Notes: a model not told the origin generated them from the letters alone. Positions 38,440-48,265 are shown, numbered from the stretch's first letter. The stretch: DNA of 64,000 nucleotides from Catellatospora coxensis (GCF_016862635.1 NZ_BONI01000029.1:35783-99782), one strand, 5' to 3'. A program made the numbers and translations.

Positions 38440-41310
38440 GTGTCGATCTTGTTTCGGCTGCTGGGGCCGGTGGCCCTCGGCCGGAGCGGGAATCCCGGCG
38501 CGATCACCGTGCCCAAGGTCCGCTGCATGCTGGCGGTGCTGCTGCTCGACGCCGACCGGGTGGTCAGCCTGGAACGGCTCACCGACGAGCTGTGGGGCGA
38601 CCAGCCGCCGCGCTCGGCCGTGGCCAACCTGCGCTCGTACGCCCTCGCGCTGCGCCGCGCCCTGGCCGCCGCGGGCATCGACCCCGACCGGCTGGCCACC
38701 ACACCCGGCGGCTACCGGCTGCACCTCGCCCCCGGCGAGTACGACGTGCCCGTCTGGGAGAAGCTCGCCGCCGAGGGCACCGCGGCGCTGGCCGAGGGCC
38801 GGGCCCAGGACGCGGTCTCCCGCCTCGGCCGGGCGCTGGCCTGCTGGACCGGACCGGCCCTGGCCGACGTTCCGGTCGGCCCGGCGCTGGCGGCGCGGGC
38901 CACCGCGCTCGACGAGCTGCGCACCGCCCACACCGAGCACCTGTTCGAGGCGCGCCTGCTGTCCGGTGAAGGCATCGCCCTGGTCACGCCGCTGCGCGAG
39001 CACATCGCCGCCCACCCCACCCGCGAACCCGCCTACGGCCAGCTCATGCGGGTGCTGTACGCCGCCGGCGACGCCGCCGCCGCACTCGACGTCTACCAGC
39101 AGGCCCGGCAGGCCCTCGCCGACGGGCTGGGCCTGGAGCCCGGCGACGGGCTACGCGAGGTCCAGGCCGCGATCCTGCGTCGTGACCCGGCACTGGCACC
39201 GGGGCGCGGGCTGGTCGAGGCGCGGCCCCGGCAGCTGCCGCCCGACGCGACCGTCCTGGTGGGACGCGAGCGCGAGCTCGCCGAGCTGAGCAGCGCCACC
39301 GCCCGGGTGCGCAACATCCACGGGCCCGGCGGGGTCGGCAAGTCGGCGCTGGCGATCCGGCTCGCCCACGCCCTGGCCGACGAGCACCCCGACGGGCAGC
39401 TGTACCTCGACCTGCAGGGTTCCAACCCTCGGCTCACCCCCTTGGAGCCCGGCGACGTGCTCCACCGTTTCCTGCGCGCGCTGGGCACGCCCGAGGGCGA
39501 CATCCCCGCCGACCCCGCCGAAGCAGCCGGGCTGTTCCGCACCCGGCTGGCCGGGCGGCGGATGCTGGTGCTGCTCGACAACGCCGTGGACGCCGCCCAG
39601 GTGCGGCCGCTGCTGCCGGGCACCGCCGACTGCCTGGTGCTGGTCACCAGCCGCCGCGCGCTGACCTCGCTCGACTCCGCCGCGCTGCTGCCGCTGGACG
39701 TGCTCGACGAGGACGACGCGCTGCGGCTGCTCGGCAGCCGCGCCGACGCGCAGGCGGCGCACCGGCTGGCGGCGCTGTGCGGGCGACTGCCGCTGGCACT
39801 GCGTATCGCCGCGGCGCGGCTCGACGCCCGACCGGACTGGTCGGCGGCGGACCTCGTCGGACGGCTGGTCGACGAGCGCAGCCGCCTCGACGAGCTGCAC
39901 ACCGACGACATGGCCGTGCGCTCCTGCTTCCAGGCCAGCTACCGGGCCCTGAACGAGGCGGCGGCGCGGGCGTTCCGGATGGCGGGCCTGGCCCGCGCGC
40001 CGCACCTGAGCGTGACCGCGATGGCGGCGCTGCTGGGCCGGTCCCGGGGGTACGCCGCCTCCGCGCTGGACCGGCTCGTCGAGGCACGGCTCGTGGACAT
40101 GTCCGGCGGCCGCGTCCAGCTGCACGACCTGCTGCGCCTGTACGCGGCCGAGTGCGCGCTGCACGACGACCCGCCGCAGGAGCGGGCCGAGGCGCTGCAC
40201 CGCCTGTTCGTGTACTACGTGGGCACCGCGTACCGGGCCCTGCAGCTGGTGGTGGGCGTACGGCGGCCGATCGACGCCGCGCTGCAGGGCCTGGAGGGCA
40301 CCGACCTCGCGCCGGTCGAGACCCTGGCCGAGGCGAGCAGCTGGCTCGACGCCGAGCTGCCGGCGGCCCTGGCGGTCGCCGCGCAGGCGGGCGAGGCCAC
40401 CCCGGTGGACCGGCGGTATCCGGCGCAGCTGCTGCGGGCGATGAGCAACTACCTGCTGCGCCGGGCTCCCGACGAGGTGGAGCGGCTGGCCGCGCTGGCG
40501 CTGCGCCTGCACGCCCCGGAGGACCCGCACTCGGCCGGTATCGCGTACAACATGCGCGGGCAGTCCTACTACTACCGGGGCCGCTACGCCGAGTCGCGGG
40601 AGTCGCTGGAACAGGCGGCGGCGTTCTGGCGGGCGCGCGACGACCTCGACGGGATCGCCATGGTCGCCAACAGCCTCGGCATCCTCGCCAGCCGGACGGG
40701 CGAACTCGACGAGGCGCTGCGCCAGTTCCAGGACAGCCACGACGCGCTCGCCCGGCTCGGCGCGACGATGCTGCAGGCGCTGGTGCTGGTCAACATCGGC
40801 GAGGTGCTCGCCGCCCAGGACCGGCTCGACGAGGCCATCACCGCCGTGCACCGCAGCCTGGAACTGGTCCGCAGCGACCGCCGGACCAGCCACACCATGA
40901 TGGCGCTGGGCCTGCTGGCCGTGCTGCAGGCCAAGGCCGGCGGCTTCCGGCGGGCACTGGGCTACTGCCGGCGCAGCCTGGCGATCGCCGACGCGCACGG
41001 CGACATGGCCTATTTCGTGGACATGGCCCTGGTCCGCTCGGAGATCCTGCTGCGGGTCCGGCGGCCCGACCTGGCGCGCACCGACGCGCAGTCTGCCCTG
41101 CGCCGGGCCCGCGACGTCGACGACCACGGCCGGCAGGGCGCGGCGCTGTGGCAGGTCGCCAAGGTGGCGCAGGCGGACGGCGACCGCGCCACCGCGGCCC
41201 GCTGCCGGGCTGAGGCGACCCGGCTGTTCGCCACGTACGGCAGGTCGCAGGAGAAGGTCGTGGAGACGTTCCTCACCGGCGATGGCCCGGCCTTCCCGCA
41301 CCCTCCGTAG
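38440..41310 (+). CDS. AfsR/SARP-type regulator with NB-ARC and TPR domains
   Basis: The product is 956 aa. An OmpR-type winged helix (residues 1-95) and a BTAD domain (about 95-240) make the SARP part. The P-loop GPGGVGKSALAIRLAH lies near residue 296, with the Walker B-like RMLVLLDNAV and GLPL-equivalent GRLPLALRIAAARL. TPR-like repeats fill the last 400 residues. Such large SARPs switch on antibiotic clusters or development genes in response to signals. No biosynthetic cluster is next to it. The GTG at 38440 has GGAGG 4 nt upstream and is preferred over an ATG 30 nt earlier. Confidence 0.92.
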   Translation: MSILFRLLGPVALGRSGNPGAITVPKVRCMLAVLLLDADRVVSLERLTDELWGDQPPRSAVANLRSYALALRRALAAAGIDPDRLATTPGGYRLHLAPGEYDVPVWEKLAAEGTAALAEGRAQDAVSRLGRALACWTGPALADVPVGPALAARATALDELRTAHTEHLFEARLLSGEGIALVTPLREHIAAHPTREPAYGQLMRVLYAAGDAAAALDVYQQARQALADGLGLEPGDGLREVQAAILRRDPALAPGRGLVEARPRQLPPDATVLVGRERELAELSSATARVRNIHGPGGVGKSALAIRLAHALADEHPDGQLYLDLQGSNPRLTPLEPGDVLHRFLRALGTPEGDIPADPAEAAGLFRTRLAGRRMLVLLDNAVDAAQVRPLLPGTADCLVLVTSRRALTSLDSAALLPLDVLDEDDALRLLGSRADAQAAHRLAALCGRLPLALRIAAARLDARPDWSAADLVGRLVDERSRLDELHTDDMAVRSCFQASYRALNEAAARAFRMAGLARAPHLSVTAMAALLGRSRGYAASALDRLVEARLVDMSGGRVQLHDLLRLYAAECALHDDPPQERAEALHRLFVYYVGTAYRALQLVVGVRRPIDAALQGLEGTDLAPVETLAEASSWLDAELPAALAVAAQAGEATPVDRRYPAQLLRAMSNYLLRRAPDEVERLAALALRLHAPEDPHSAGIAYNMRGQSYYYRGRYAESRESLEQAAAFWRARDDLDGIAMVANSLGILASRTGELDEALRQFQDSHDALARLGATMLQALVLVNIGEVLAAQDRLDEAITAVHRSLELVRSDRRTSHTMMALGLLAVLQAKAGGFRRALGYCRRSLAIADAHGDMAYFVDMALVRSEILLRVRRPDLARTDAQSALRRARDVDDHGRQGAALWQVAKVAQADGDRATAARCRAEATRLFATYGRSQEKVVETFLTGDGPAFPHPP

Positions 41311-41453
41311 GCAGCTCGCGCTGCCAGCGTGGGATGACCGGGCCATCACCGCTTCCCCGCGACCGCACCCCCGTCCCGGTCACGGTGCACACACCATAGG
41401 CAGCACCGCATACAGCGATCCATATAGTGATTGTCTTCGAACTACAGGCCGCG

Positions 41454-41939
41454 TCAGCGCACGTAGCTCCAGCTCACCATCTCGCCGTCGCGGTAGGGCA
41501 TGACGCCGTGGAACGGGCGAGGGTCGTCGTCGAAGACCATCGGCAGCCATTCACGGTCACTGGCCCACATCGGCACCTCGTACAGGCGCTCGCGCGGCAC
41601 CCAGCCCAGGGTGCCCTCGTGGTTGCCCTGGTGCGGCTCGCCGTCGAACTCGTCGACGCGGAACACGAAGCCGAACCAGTCCTCGCCGCGGCGGCCGAAG
41701 CCTGGCCAGGACACCGTGCCACGCAGCGACAGCCGCCGGGCGATCAGCCCCGACTCCTCCTCGACCTCGCGTTTCACGCCGGTGAGCACGTCCTCGTCGC
41801 GCTCGACCCGCCCGCCGAGGCCGATGTGCTTGCCGAAGTGGATGTCGTCGGGCCGCTTGTCGCGGTGCAGCAGCAGCACGCTGCCGCCGTCGGGCGACAG
41901 CACGTAGGCGAGGGTGGCGATGATCGGCGTGAGCGGCAT
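41454..41939 (-). CDS. NUDIX hydrolase (MutT-like)
   Basis: The product is 161 aa. The Nudix box is intact: GGRVERDEDVLTGVKREVEE followed by ESGL, matching Gx5Ex7REUxEExGU. Flanking elements (LLLHRDKRPDDIHFGKHIGL, WPGFGRRGEDWFGFVFRV, GWVPRERLYEVPMW) resemble bacterial 8-oxo-dGTP diphosphatases. A cytoplasmic role in cleaning the nucleotide pool is likely, though not certain. The gene stands alone. The 143 bp between the SARP gene and this one hold nothing I can identify. Confidence 0.93.
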   Translation of the reverse strand: MPLTPIIATLAYVLSPDGGSVLLLHRDKRPDDIHFGKHIGLGGRVERDEDVLTGVKREVEEESGLIARRLSLRGTVSWPGFGRRGEDWFGFVFRVDEFDGEPHQGNHEGTLGWVPRERLYEVPMWASDREWLPMVFDDDPRPFHGVMPYRDGEMVSWSYVR

Positions 41940-42078
41940 GAGGCGATGGTCGCACGCCCGGCGGCCGGTGCCCCGTGTGCCCCATTAACACAAAAAGATG
42001 GTAAATGAGTACCAAATGATTACGTCTTCATTCACGATGGATATACCACTCTTATCGGACTTTCAGGAGGTGGTGTCC

Positions 42079-42492
42079 ATGCGTGACGTCGTCAACCGCG
42101 CGGGTGTGCTGGTGGTGACCACAGACCAGCTGCCGGGCCACGTGGTCCGGGCCGTCTACGGCGAGGTGCTGGGGCTGTCCGCACGGACGCTCAGCCCGTA
42201 CACCGAGGGCTTCAAGTCGGCGATGGACGGCAGCGGGGTGAGCATGCCCGAGCGCATCCACATGCTGACCGAGTGCCGCCTGGAGGCCGTCGACCGCATG
42301 GCGCGCGTCGCCGCGCGGATGGGCGCGAACGCGGTCCTGGCCATGCGGTTCGACCACCGGCCGATCACCGAGTCGTGGATCGAGATCTGCGCGTACGGCA
42401 CCGCGGTGCGGGCGGAGGAGGTCCGGATGCCGCGCCCTAGAAAGCCGGCAACCCCGGCCACCGAAGCTGACATGTCGTTAAAATCCGCTTAG
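42079..42492 (+). CDS. YbjQ/DUF74 heavy-metal-binding-domain protein
   Basis: The product is 137 aa. The compact domain pattern (VLVVTTDQLPGHVVRAVYGEVLG, then ECRLEAVDRMARVAARMGANAVLAMRF and a final beta strand WIEICAYGTAV) is that of the pentameric YbjQ/DUF74 family, whose function is poorly known. A polar tail of 25 residues follows. The ATG at 42079 has AGGAGGTGG upstream; a longer in-frame start at 41998 lies in AT-rich leader DNA and is rejected. The sigma factor gene follows. Confidence 0.9.
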   Translation: MRDVVNRAGVLVVTTDQLPGHVVRAVYGEVLGLSARTLSPYTEGFKSAMDGSGVSMPERIHMLTECRLEAVDRMARVAARMGANAVLAMRFDHRPITESWIEICAYGTAVRAEEVRMPRPRKPATPATEADMSLKSA

Positions 42493-42559
42493 TGAGTCTG
42501 ACTGCTGAAGGCCGGTGACCCGATGCCGCGTGGGGCGGCGCGACCGGCGTGACCAGCGG

Positions 42560-43414
42560 ATGGCGGCGATGAGCACCCATGCGGACGCGTTGAGGATCGA
42601 TGCTGTGCTTGGCGTGGGCTCCCTGGAGCCCGCGGGTGAGGTGTGGACCGCCGAGCGCGACCGCCGGGTGTCCGTGGCCCTGGCCAGGCTGCACCGGCTG
42701 GCGCCGGACGACCCGGCCCGGGAACGCGCCCGTGCCGCGGTGATCCACGCCGGCATGCCGCTGGCCCGGCGGCTGGCCCGGCGGTTCAGCTTCCGCGGCG
42801 AGGACCCCGACGACCTGGTCCAGGTCGCGCTGCTGGGCTTGATCAAGTCGGTGGACCGCTACGACAGCAGCCACGGTGTGCGGTTCGAGCACTTCGCCGG
42901 GCCCACCATGCTCGGCGAGCTGCGCCGGCACTTCCGCGACCGGGGCTGGGCGCTGCGCGTGCACCGCCGGCTGCAGGAACTGCACCTGGAGATCAGCCGG
43001 GCGGTGCCGCAGCTGTCGCAGACCCTGCAGCGCACCCCCGACATCCGGGACCTGGCCGCGCACCTGGGACGCGACGAGGGCGACATCCGCGACGGGCTGG
43101 AGTGCGCGCACGCGTACGCCATCGGCTCCCTCAACAGCGTCGTGCGCAGCGGCAACGGCTTCGCCGAGCTGGGTGAGCTGCTCGGCGAACAGGACCGGCG
43201 GCTGGAGTCGCTGCCCGACCGCCACGCCATCGGCCGCGCCGTGGCCGGGCTGTCCCCGCGCGACCGCCACATCCTCGCGCTGCGCTTCGCCGCCGACCTG
43301 ACCCAGGCCGAGATCGCCCAGCGGCTCGGCCTGTCCCAGATGCACGTCTCCCGCCTGCTCACCCGCTGCCTGCAGCACCTGCGCCAGTCCCTGACCGCCC
43401 AGGGACTGAGCTGA
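42560..43414 (+). CDS. SigB/F/G-type sigma-70 factor
   Basis: The product is 284 aa. Region 2 (EDPDDLVQVALLGLIKSVDR, then FEHFAGPTMLGELRRHFRDR), region 3 (LQELHLEISRAVPQLSQTL with TPDIRDLAAHLG) and region 4 (LSPRDRHILALRFAADLTQ plus a helix-turn-helix IAQRLGLSQMHVSRLL) make a group 3 stress or sporulation-type sigma factor. No anti-sigma gene is adjacent, so partner control must be elsewhere. ATG 42560 or 42569 are the likely starts. An 8-bp GC hairpin follows the stop by 2 nt. Confidence 0.9.
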   Translation: MAAMSTHADALRIDAVLGVGSLEPAGEVWTAERDRRVSVALARLHRLAPDDPARERARAAVIHAGMPLARRLARRFSFRGEDPDDLVQVALLGLIKSVDRYDSSHGVRFEHFAGPTMLGELRRHFRDRGWALRVHRRLQELHLEISRAVPQLSQTLQRTPDIRDLAAHLGRDEGDIRDGLECAHAYAIGSLNSVVRSGNGFAELGELLGEQDRRLESLPDRHAIGRAVAGLSPRDRHILALRFAADLTQAEIAQRLGLSQMHVSRLLTRCLQHLRQSLTAQGLS

Positions 43415-43416
43415 TG

Positions 43417-43436
43417 GCGCCCGCCTCCGCGGGCGC
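43417..43436. terminator. Hairpin after the sigma gene
   Basis: GCGCCCGC (43417-43424) and GCGGGCGC (43429-43436) form an 8-bp stem with a 4-nt loop, between convergent sigma-factor and glucosidase genes. Confidence 0.7.
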
Positions 43437-43529
43437 GCGGTCCGGCCCCGGAAGCCTCCCTTACCCTCCGGTCGCTCGTCGCTTCGCGACTTCCGCGCCT
43501 GTCGGGTGCGGTCGGCGGCCGGACCGTCC

Positions 43530-45641
43530 TCAGTTGATGACCGTCGACGGTTCCGGCAGGCCGCGGACCTCGGCCTCGGTGCCCGACGCGGTGATCTTCA
43601 GCAGCGACCCGGCGAACGGCAGCCGGTCCACCGTCACGGTGCCCCACTCCTGGGGCAGCCGCGGCCGCAGCACCAGGCTGCGCTTGGGCACGTCCAGGTC
43701 CAGGCCGAGAAAGGCGCGCACGATCAGCAGCGGCGCGCCGCTGGCCCACGCCTGCGGCGAGCACGACGTCGGGTACGGCACCGGCGGGCGGAACTGGTCC
43801 GCCGGGAAGCCGCAGAACAGCTCGGGCAGCCGCCCGCCGAACGACATCGCGGCCCGCAGCAGCCCGTCGGTGAGCCGGTGCGCCAGCTCGACCGCGCCCG
43901 GGATGTGGGCGTAGCGCATCAGCCCGGCCACGCACAGCGCGGTGTCGTGCGGCCACACCGACCCGTTGTGGTAGCTCATCGGGTTGTACGCGCCCATCCG
44001 GTCCGACAGCGTACGCAGCCCGTACCCGCTGTCCATGTCCGGTTCCGACAGCCGGGCGACCAGCTGCGCGGCGTGCTCGTCGGTGACGATGCCGGCCCAC
44101 AGGCAGTGCCCGACGTTGCTGGACATGGCGTCCATCCGGCGCTTGCGCCCGTCCAGCGCGATCGCGAAGTAGCCCTCGTCGGGCAGCCAGAACGCCTCGG
44201 CGAACAGCGAACGCAGCTTGTCGGCGCGGGCCCGGCAGGACTCGGCCAGCGCCGGCTCGCCGAACGCGTCGGCCAGGTCGGCCCGGGCCAGCCAGGCCGC
44301 GTACGCGTACGCCTGCACCTCGGCGAGCGCGATCGGCGGCTCGGCCAGCTGCCCCGCCGCGTCGTTGACCCCGTCCCAGCTGTCCTTCCAGCCCTGGTTG
44401 AACAGGCCGCGATCGGTGGCCCGCTGGTACTCGACGAAGCCGTCGCCGTCACGGTCGCCGAAGCCGTCGATCCAGGCGAGCACCGCGTCGGCGGCCGGCA
44501 GCAGCGCCCGCACGTCCGACTCGGCCGCGCCCCACTTCCAGGCCTCGCCGAGCAGCGCGACGAACAGCGGGCTGGCGTCGATGGTGCCGTAGTAGTGCGA
44601 GCCGCCCAGCGCCGACGTGCTCTGCGGGCCCAGCCGCAGCTCGTGCAGGATGCGTCCGGGCTCCTCCTCGGTGCACGGGTCGACCTGGCGGCCCTGCAGC
44701 GCGGCCAGGGTGTAGAGGGTGCCGACGGCCAGCGACGGGTCCAGCGGCAGCGCCATCCACGAGGTGAGCAGGCTGTCCCGGCCGAACAGGGTCATGAACC
44801 AGGGCGCGCCCGCGGCCACGAAGGTGTGCGCGGAGTCCTCCCCCGCCGCGATGCGCAGCGCGTCGAGGTCGCGCACGCTGCGCCGCAGCACCAGCCCCAG
44901 CTGCTCGTGCTGGGTCCGGATCGAGGTGACCTGGCGCCGCCACGAGTGCTCCTCGGCCTCCTCGGGGCTCAGGTGCTCGCGGAAGCGCGGCTCGATGCGC
45001 CGGCTGTCCACCACCGGGTGCACGATGATCTCGGTGCGCCACTCGTCCCGGGCCGGGATGACGATCTGCCAGCTCAACCCGTTGTGGCTGCTGACCGGCT
45101 CGCCGGTGGCGTGCACGAGCAGCCCGCGCGAGTTGTCGGGCCGGCTGAACACCAGGTTGACCCCGCTGGCCTGGGCGTGCGTGGCCGTGCCCGCGGCGTG
45201 GCCTTCCTTGACCGCGAACAGGTCGGCGAAGTCGGCGTCGACGTGCAGTTCCAGGTGCACCAGGGTGGCCTCACGGCCGACGTTGGTCAGCGTGACGACC
45301 TCGCGCATGCCCTCGCCGACGATGCGCTGACGCACCACCAGCAGGGTGCTGTCGGCGTGCCCGGCCGTGGGCGCGCGCCGCAGCATGAACCGGGACGCGA
45401 AGGTGTCGGTGTCGGCCACCGACAGCGGCTGCGGCTGCTGGCCGTCGATGCGCAGCTGCCAGCGCGAGATGATCCGGGTGTCGCGGAAGAAAAGGCCCTG
45501 CGCGCCCCCGGGGTCCATGTCCCCGTTGGGCGCGCAGATGCTGAAGGTCGTGCCTTCGACGATGGTGACCTGACCCTGGCCGAGCGGCTGCGGGTCGCCT
45601 GCGTTGAGCGGTGCCGGCTGGGCCGGCCCGAACACCGTCAC
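43530..45641 (-). CDS. Amylo-alpha-1,6-glucosidase / glycogen debranching-type protein
   Basis: The product is 703 aa. The N-terminal beta-sandwich (FSICAPNGDMDPGGAQGLFFRDTR onwards) corresponds to the GDE N-terminal family. The catalytic (alpha/alpha) barrel spans about residues 270-640, with WFMTLFGRDSLLTSW, YGTIDASPLF, IDGFGDRDGDGFVEY and ELFCGFP. It probably hydrolyses alpha-glucosidic branches of glycogen or a related glucan; the exact bond is not certain. The GTG start overlaps the upstream glycosyltransferase stop by 4 nt, so synthesis of the two is coupled. Confidence 0.9.
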   Translation of the reverse strand: MTVFGPAQPAPLNAGDPQPLGQGQVTIVEGTTFSICAPNGDMDPGGAQGLFFRDTRIISRWQLRIDGQQPQPLSVADTDTFASRFMLRRAPTAGHADSTLLVVRQRIVGEGMREVVTLTNVGREATLVHLELHVDADFADLFAVKEGHAAGTATHAQASGVNLVFSRPDNSRGLLVHATGEPVSSHNGLSWQIVIPARDEWRTEIIVHPVVDSRRIEPRFREHLSPEEAEEHSWRRQVTSIRTQHEQLGLVLRRSVRDLDALRIAAGEDSAHTFVAAGAPWFMTLFGRDSLLTSWMALPLDPSLAVGTLYTLAALQGRQVDPCTEEEPGRILHELRLGPQSTSALGGSHYYGTIDASPLFVALLGEAWKWGAAESDVRALLPAADAVLAWIDGFGDRDGDGFVEYQRATDRGLFNQGWKDSWDGVNDAAGQLAEPPIALAEVQAYAYAAWLARADLADAFGEPALAESCRARADKLRSLFAEAFWLPDEGYFAIALDGRKRRMDAMSSNVGHCLWAGIVTDEHAAQLVARLSEPDMDSGYGLRTLSDRMGAYNPMSYHNGSVWPHDTALCVAGLMRYAHIPGAVELAHRLTDGLLRAAMSFGGRLPELFCGFPADQFRPPVPYPTSCSPQAWASGAPLLIVRAFLGLDLDVPKRSLVLRPRLPQEWGTVTVDRLPFAGSLLKITASGTEAEVRGLPEPSTVIN

Positions 45642-46843
45642 CGCTCACCCGCCGACGTCAGCCGTCCGACGCGTGCCATCGCACGACCGCCCCGGCCGGG
45701 CAGCCGCGGCCTGCGCCGCTCCGCCAGCGCCGCCCGGTATGCCTGCACGTAGCCGACCGCCGTCCGCTCGTCGCTGAACCGGCGCACCACCTGCTCGCGG
45801 CACTCGGCTGGGTCGAGTTCGGACACCGCGCGCAGCGCCGCCGGCAGCTCGGCCGGATCGTCGCAGATGAAACCGCTGACGCCGTGCTCGACCACCTCGG
45901 GCACCGCGCCGCGGCGCAGCGCCACCACGGGCGTGCCGCAGATCATCGCCTCGATCATCACCATGCCGAACGGTTCCTCCCATTGGATAGGGAACAACAG
46001 ACAGCGGGCATTTGCCAGCAACTCACGCTTGAGTGTCGCGTCGGCGATCCCGATCATCTGGTCGTTCGGTCCGAGCAGCGGCTCCACCTGCTCGGCGTAG
46101 TACTTCTTCTCGGCGGGCTCGGCGCACTTGCCGGCCAGGATCAGCGGCAGCCCGGCCGCGTGCGCGGCGTGCACGGCGGTGTGCGCGCCCTTGTCGGCGT
46201 TGAACCGGCCCAGGAACAGCGCGTAGTCCTTCTTCTCCCGCTGGAAGGGCCAGTCGGCCGGGCGCAGCCCGTTGTGCACGACGCCGATCCAGTTCAGCTC
46301 CGGGGCCAGCGAGCGCTGCCGCTCGCTGATGCCGACGAGGGACAGGTCCCGGTCCAGGGTCTGGTAGTAGCCGCGCAGTTCGGAGTCGACCGGGCCGTGC
46401 ACCGTGGCGATCGTGGGCAGACCCATCGCCTCGTACGCCGGAGCGTTGAGCGGCCCCGCGAAGGTGTGGTCGTGGACCACGTCGACCTCACCCGCGGTGG
46501 CCAGGTTCTCGATGACCCGGCGGGTCAGCGTCGCGTAGATGATCTCGGGCCCGGGCTCGCCCAGCCGTTCGGGCACGGCCCGGTCCCACACCTGCCAGAA
46601 TCTCGCCCTCGTGCCGTCCTTGCCCGCGCCGATCATGGTGACTTGGTGTCCCAGGTCCACCAGGGCGTTGGACAGGTCGGCGAGCACCGCCTCGATACCG
46701 CCGTAGGCGGCTGGTGGCACGTCGAAGTAGGGCGGCGCCACCATCGCGATCTTCAACGGGGCGATGCCGTTGGCAGGCAGGGTGCTCTGCACCCTGGCGA
46801 GATGTTCGGGCGTGGGTACACCCTTCACCAGCGTGGTTATCAC
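45638..46843 (-). CDS. Family 4 glycosyltransferase
   Basis: The product is 401 aa with a GT-B fold. The N-terminal domain has MVAPPYFDVPPAAYGGIE, VVHDHTFAG and the donor-side phosphate contact region LFLGRFNADKGAHTA. The EX7E motif is in EPFGMVMIEAMICGTPVVAL. It transfers a sugar from a nucleotide donor; acceptor and donor are unknown. It is the first gene of a pair with the glucosidase, suggesting a shared role in alpha-glucan or storage carbohydrate metabolism. A strong hairpin upstream isolates it from the MFS gene. Confidence 0.92.
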   Translation of the reverse strand: MITTLVKGVPTPEHLARVQSTLPANGIAPLKIAMVAPPYFDVPPAAYGGIEAVLADLSNALVDLGHQVTMIGAGKDGTRARFWQVWDRAVPERLGEPGPEIIYATLTRRVIENLATAGEVDVVHDHTFAGPLNAPAYEAMGLPTIATVHGPVDSELRGYYQTLDRDLSLVGISERQRSLAPELNWIGVVHNGLRPADWPFQREKKDYALFLGRFNADKGAHTAVHAAHAAGLPLILAGKCAEPAEKKYYAEQVEPLLGPNDQMIGIADATLKRELLANARCLLFPIQWEEPFGMVMIEAMICGTPVVALRRGAVPEVVEHGVSGFICDDPAELPAALRAVSELDPAECREQVVRRFSDERTAVGYVQAYRAALAERRRPRLPGRGGRAMARVGRLTSAGER

Positions 46844-46878
46844 GAGCGCTCATATACCCGCAGTGACCGCATTTCATG

Positions 46879-46912
46879 CCTGCCCCGACCCCCGGCTCGG
46901 CGTCGGGGCAGG
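46879..46912. terminator. Terminator between MFS and glycosyltransferase genes
   Basis: CCTGCCCCGAC (46879-46889) pairs with GTCGGGGCAGG (46902-46912) around a 12-nt loop. It lies 8 nt after the MFS stop on the minus strand. Confidence 0.85.
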
Positions 46913-46920
46913 TCAACCGG

Positions 46921-48192
46921 TCAGGCGGCGAGCCGCCAGCGCCGGACCACCCCCGGCCGGACGATCGCCAGGGACATCGCGGTCGCAGCCAGTGACAGCA
47001 GCCCCGCCCCGTAGAACGCCGCGGCGTACGAGCCGCTGCTGTCCCGGACCAGGCCCGCGACCAGCGCGATACCGGCCGCCCCGAACTGGTGCGAGGCGAA
47101 GACCCAGCCGAACACGATCGCCCCGGACGCGCCGAAGTGCTTGCGGCACAGCGCGATCGTCGGCGGCACGGTGGCCACCCAGTCCAGGCCGTAGAACAGG
47201 ATGAAGACCAGCATGCTCGGGTGCGGGTCGGCGGCGAACAGCCCCGGCAGGATCATCAGCGACAGCCCGCGCAGCGCGTAGTAGATGCCCAGCAGCCAGC
47301 GCGGGTCGAAGCGGTCGGTGAGCCAGCCCGAGGCGATGGTGCCGACGATGTCGAAGACGCCGACCAGCGCCAGCAGGCTCGCCGCGGTCGTGGTGGGCAT
47401 GCCGTGGTCGTGTGCGGCGGGGATGAAGTGCGTGCCCACGAGGCCGTTCGTCGTCGCGCCGCAGATCGCGAAACCGCCCGCCAGCAGCCAGAACGTACGC
47501 GTCTTCGCGGCGTCGCGCAGCGCGCCCAGCGCTCGGCGGGCCGCACCCGTGCTCACCGCCGGAGGGGCGGGCGGGGTGTCGGGGTCCGCGCCGTACGCGG
47601 TGATGCCCAGGTCGGCGGGGTCGTCGCGGAGCAGCCAGAGCACCAGCGGCACCACCAGCAGCGCCGACCCGGCGACGGTCAGCGCCGCCACCCGCCAGTC
47701 GTAGGCCTGCACCAGGCTCGCCAGCAGCGGCAGGAACACCAGCTGCCCGGCCGCGCCGCCCGCGGTCAGCACTCCGGTCACCAGGCCCCGGTGCTTGACG
47801 AACCAGCGGCTGGTGAACGTGGCCACGAACGCCAGCGCCATCGAGCCGGTGCCCAGACCGACCAGCACACCCCACAGCAGCATCAGCTGCCAGCTCGCGG
47901 TCATGAACACGGTCAGCCCGCTGCCGGTGGCGACCAGCAGCAGCGCCCCGGCCACCACCCGGCGCATGCCGAAGCGCTCCATCAGCGCCGCGGCGAAGGG
48001 GGAGGTCAGCCCGTACAGCACCAGGTTGATCGACACAGCGGCCGAGATGGTGCCGCGCGACCAGCCGAAAGCCTGCTCCAGCGGCTCGATGAGCACACCG
48101 GGCGTGGCCCGGAAGCCGGCCGCGCCGACGATCGACACCAGCGCCACGGCGGCGACCGCCCAGGCGAGATTCTGGCTCCGCGTCCTGTTCAC
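46921..48192 (-). CDS. MFS transporter, OFA/MCT-like
   Basis: The product is 423 aa with 12 membrane helices. The first helix region (GAAGFRATPGVLIEPLEQAF followed by GWSRG) and the loop RFGMRRVVAGALLL resemble monocarboxylate or oxalate/formate-type MFS proteins. The GTG at 48192 is used because GGAAAACAGG lies before it; upstream GTG 48213 is an alternative. It is divergent from a GlxA-type regulator with a palindrome between, so it is probably regulated by that protein. Confidence 0.88.
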   Translation of the reverse strand: MNRTRSQNLAWAVAAVALVSIVGAAGFRATPGVLIEPLEQAFGWSRGTISAAVSINLVLYGLTSPFAAALMERFGMRRVVAGALLLVATGSGLTVFMTASWQLMLLWGVLVGLGTGSMALAFVATFTSRWFVKHRGLVTGVLTAGGAAGQLVFLPLLASLVQAYDWRVAALTVAGSALLVVPLVLWLLRDDPADLGITAYGADPDTPPAPPAVSTGAARRALGALRDAAKTRTFWLLAGGFAICGATTNGLVGTHFIPAAHDHGMPTTTAASLLALVGVFDIVGTIASGWLTDRFDPRWLLGIYYALRGLSLMILPGLFAADPHPSMLVFILFYGLDWVATVPPTIALCRKHFGASGAIVFGWVFASHQFGAAGIALVAGLVRDSSGSYAAAFYGAGLLSLAATAMSLAIVRPGVVRRWRLAA

Positions 48193-48247
48193 CCTGTTTT
48201 CCAGCAACGTCACGCGGTAATCGTGCGCGATCCCCCCACCGCGAAAC

Positions 48248-48265
48248 AGTGGCCTGAACGCCACT
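48248..48265. promoter_or_regulatory. Palindrome between divergent MFS and GlxA genes
   Basis: AGTGGC-CTGAAC-GCCACT is an 18-bp palindrome with perfect 6-bp arms, 19 nt ahead of the glxA-type start and 56 nt from the MFS start. It is a likely operator. Confidence 0.6.
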
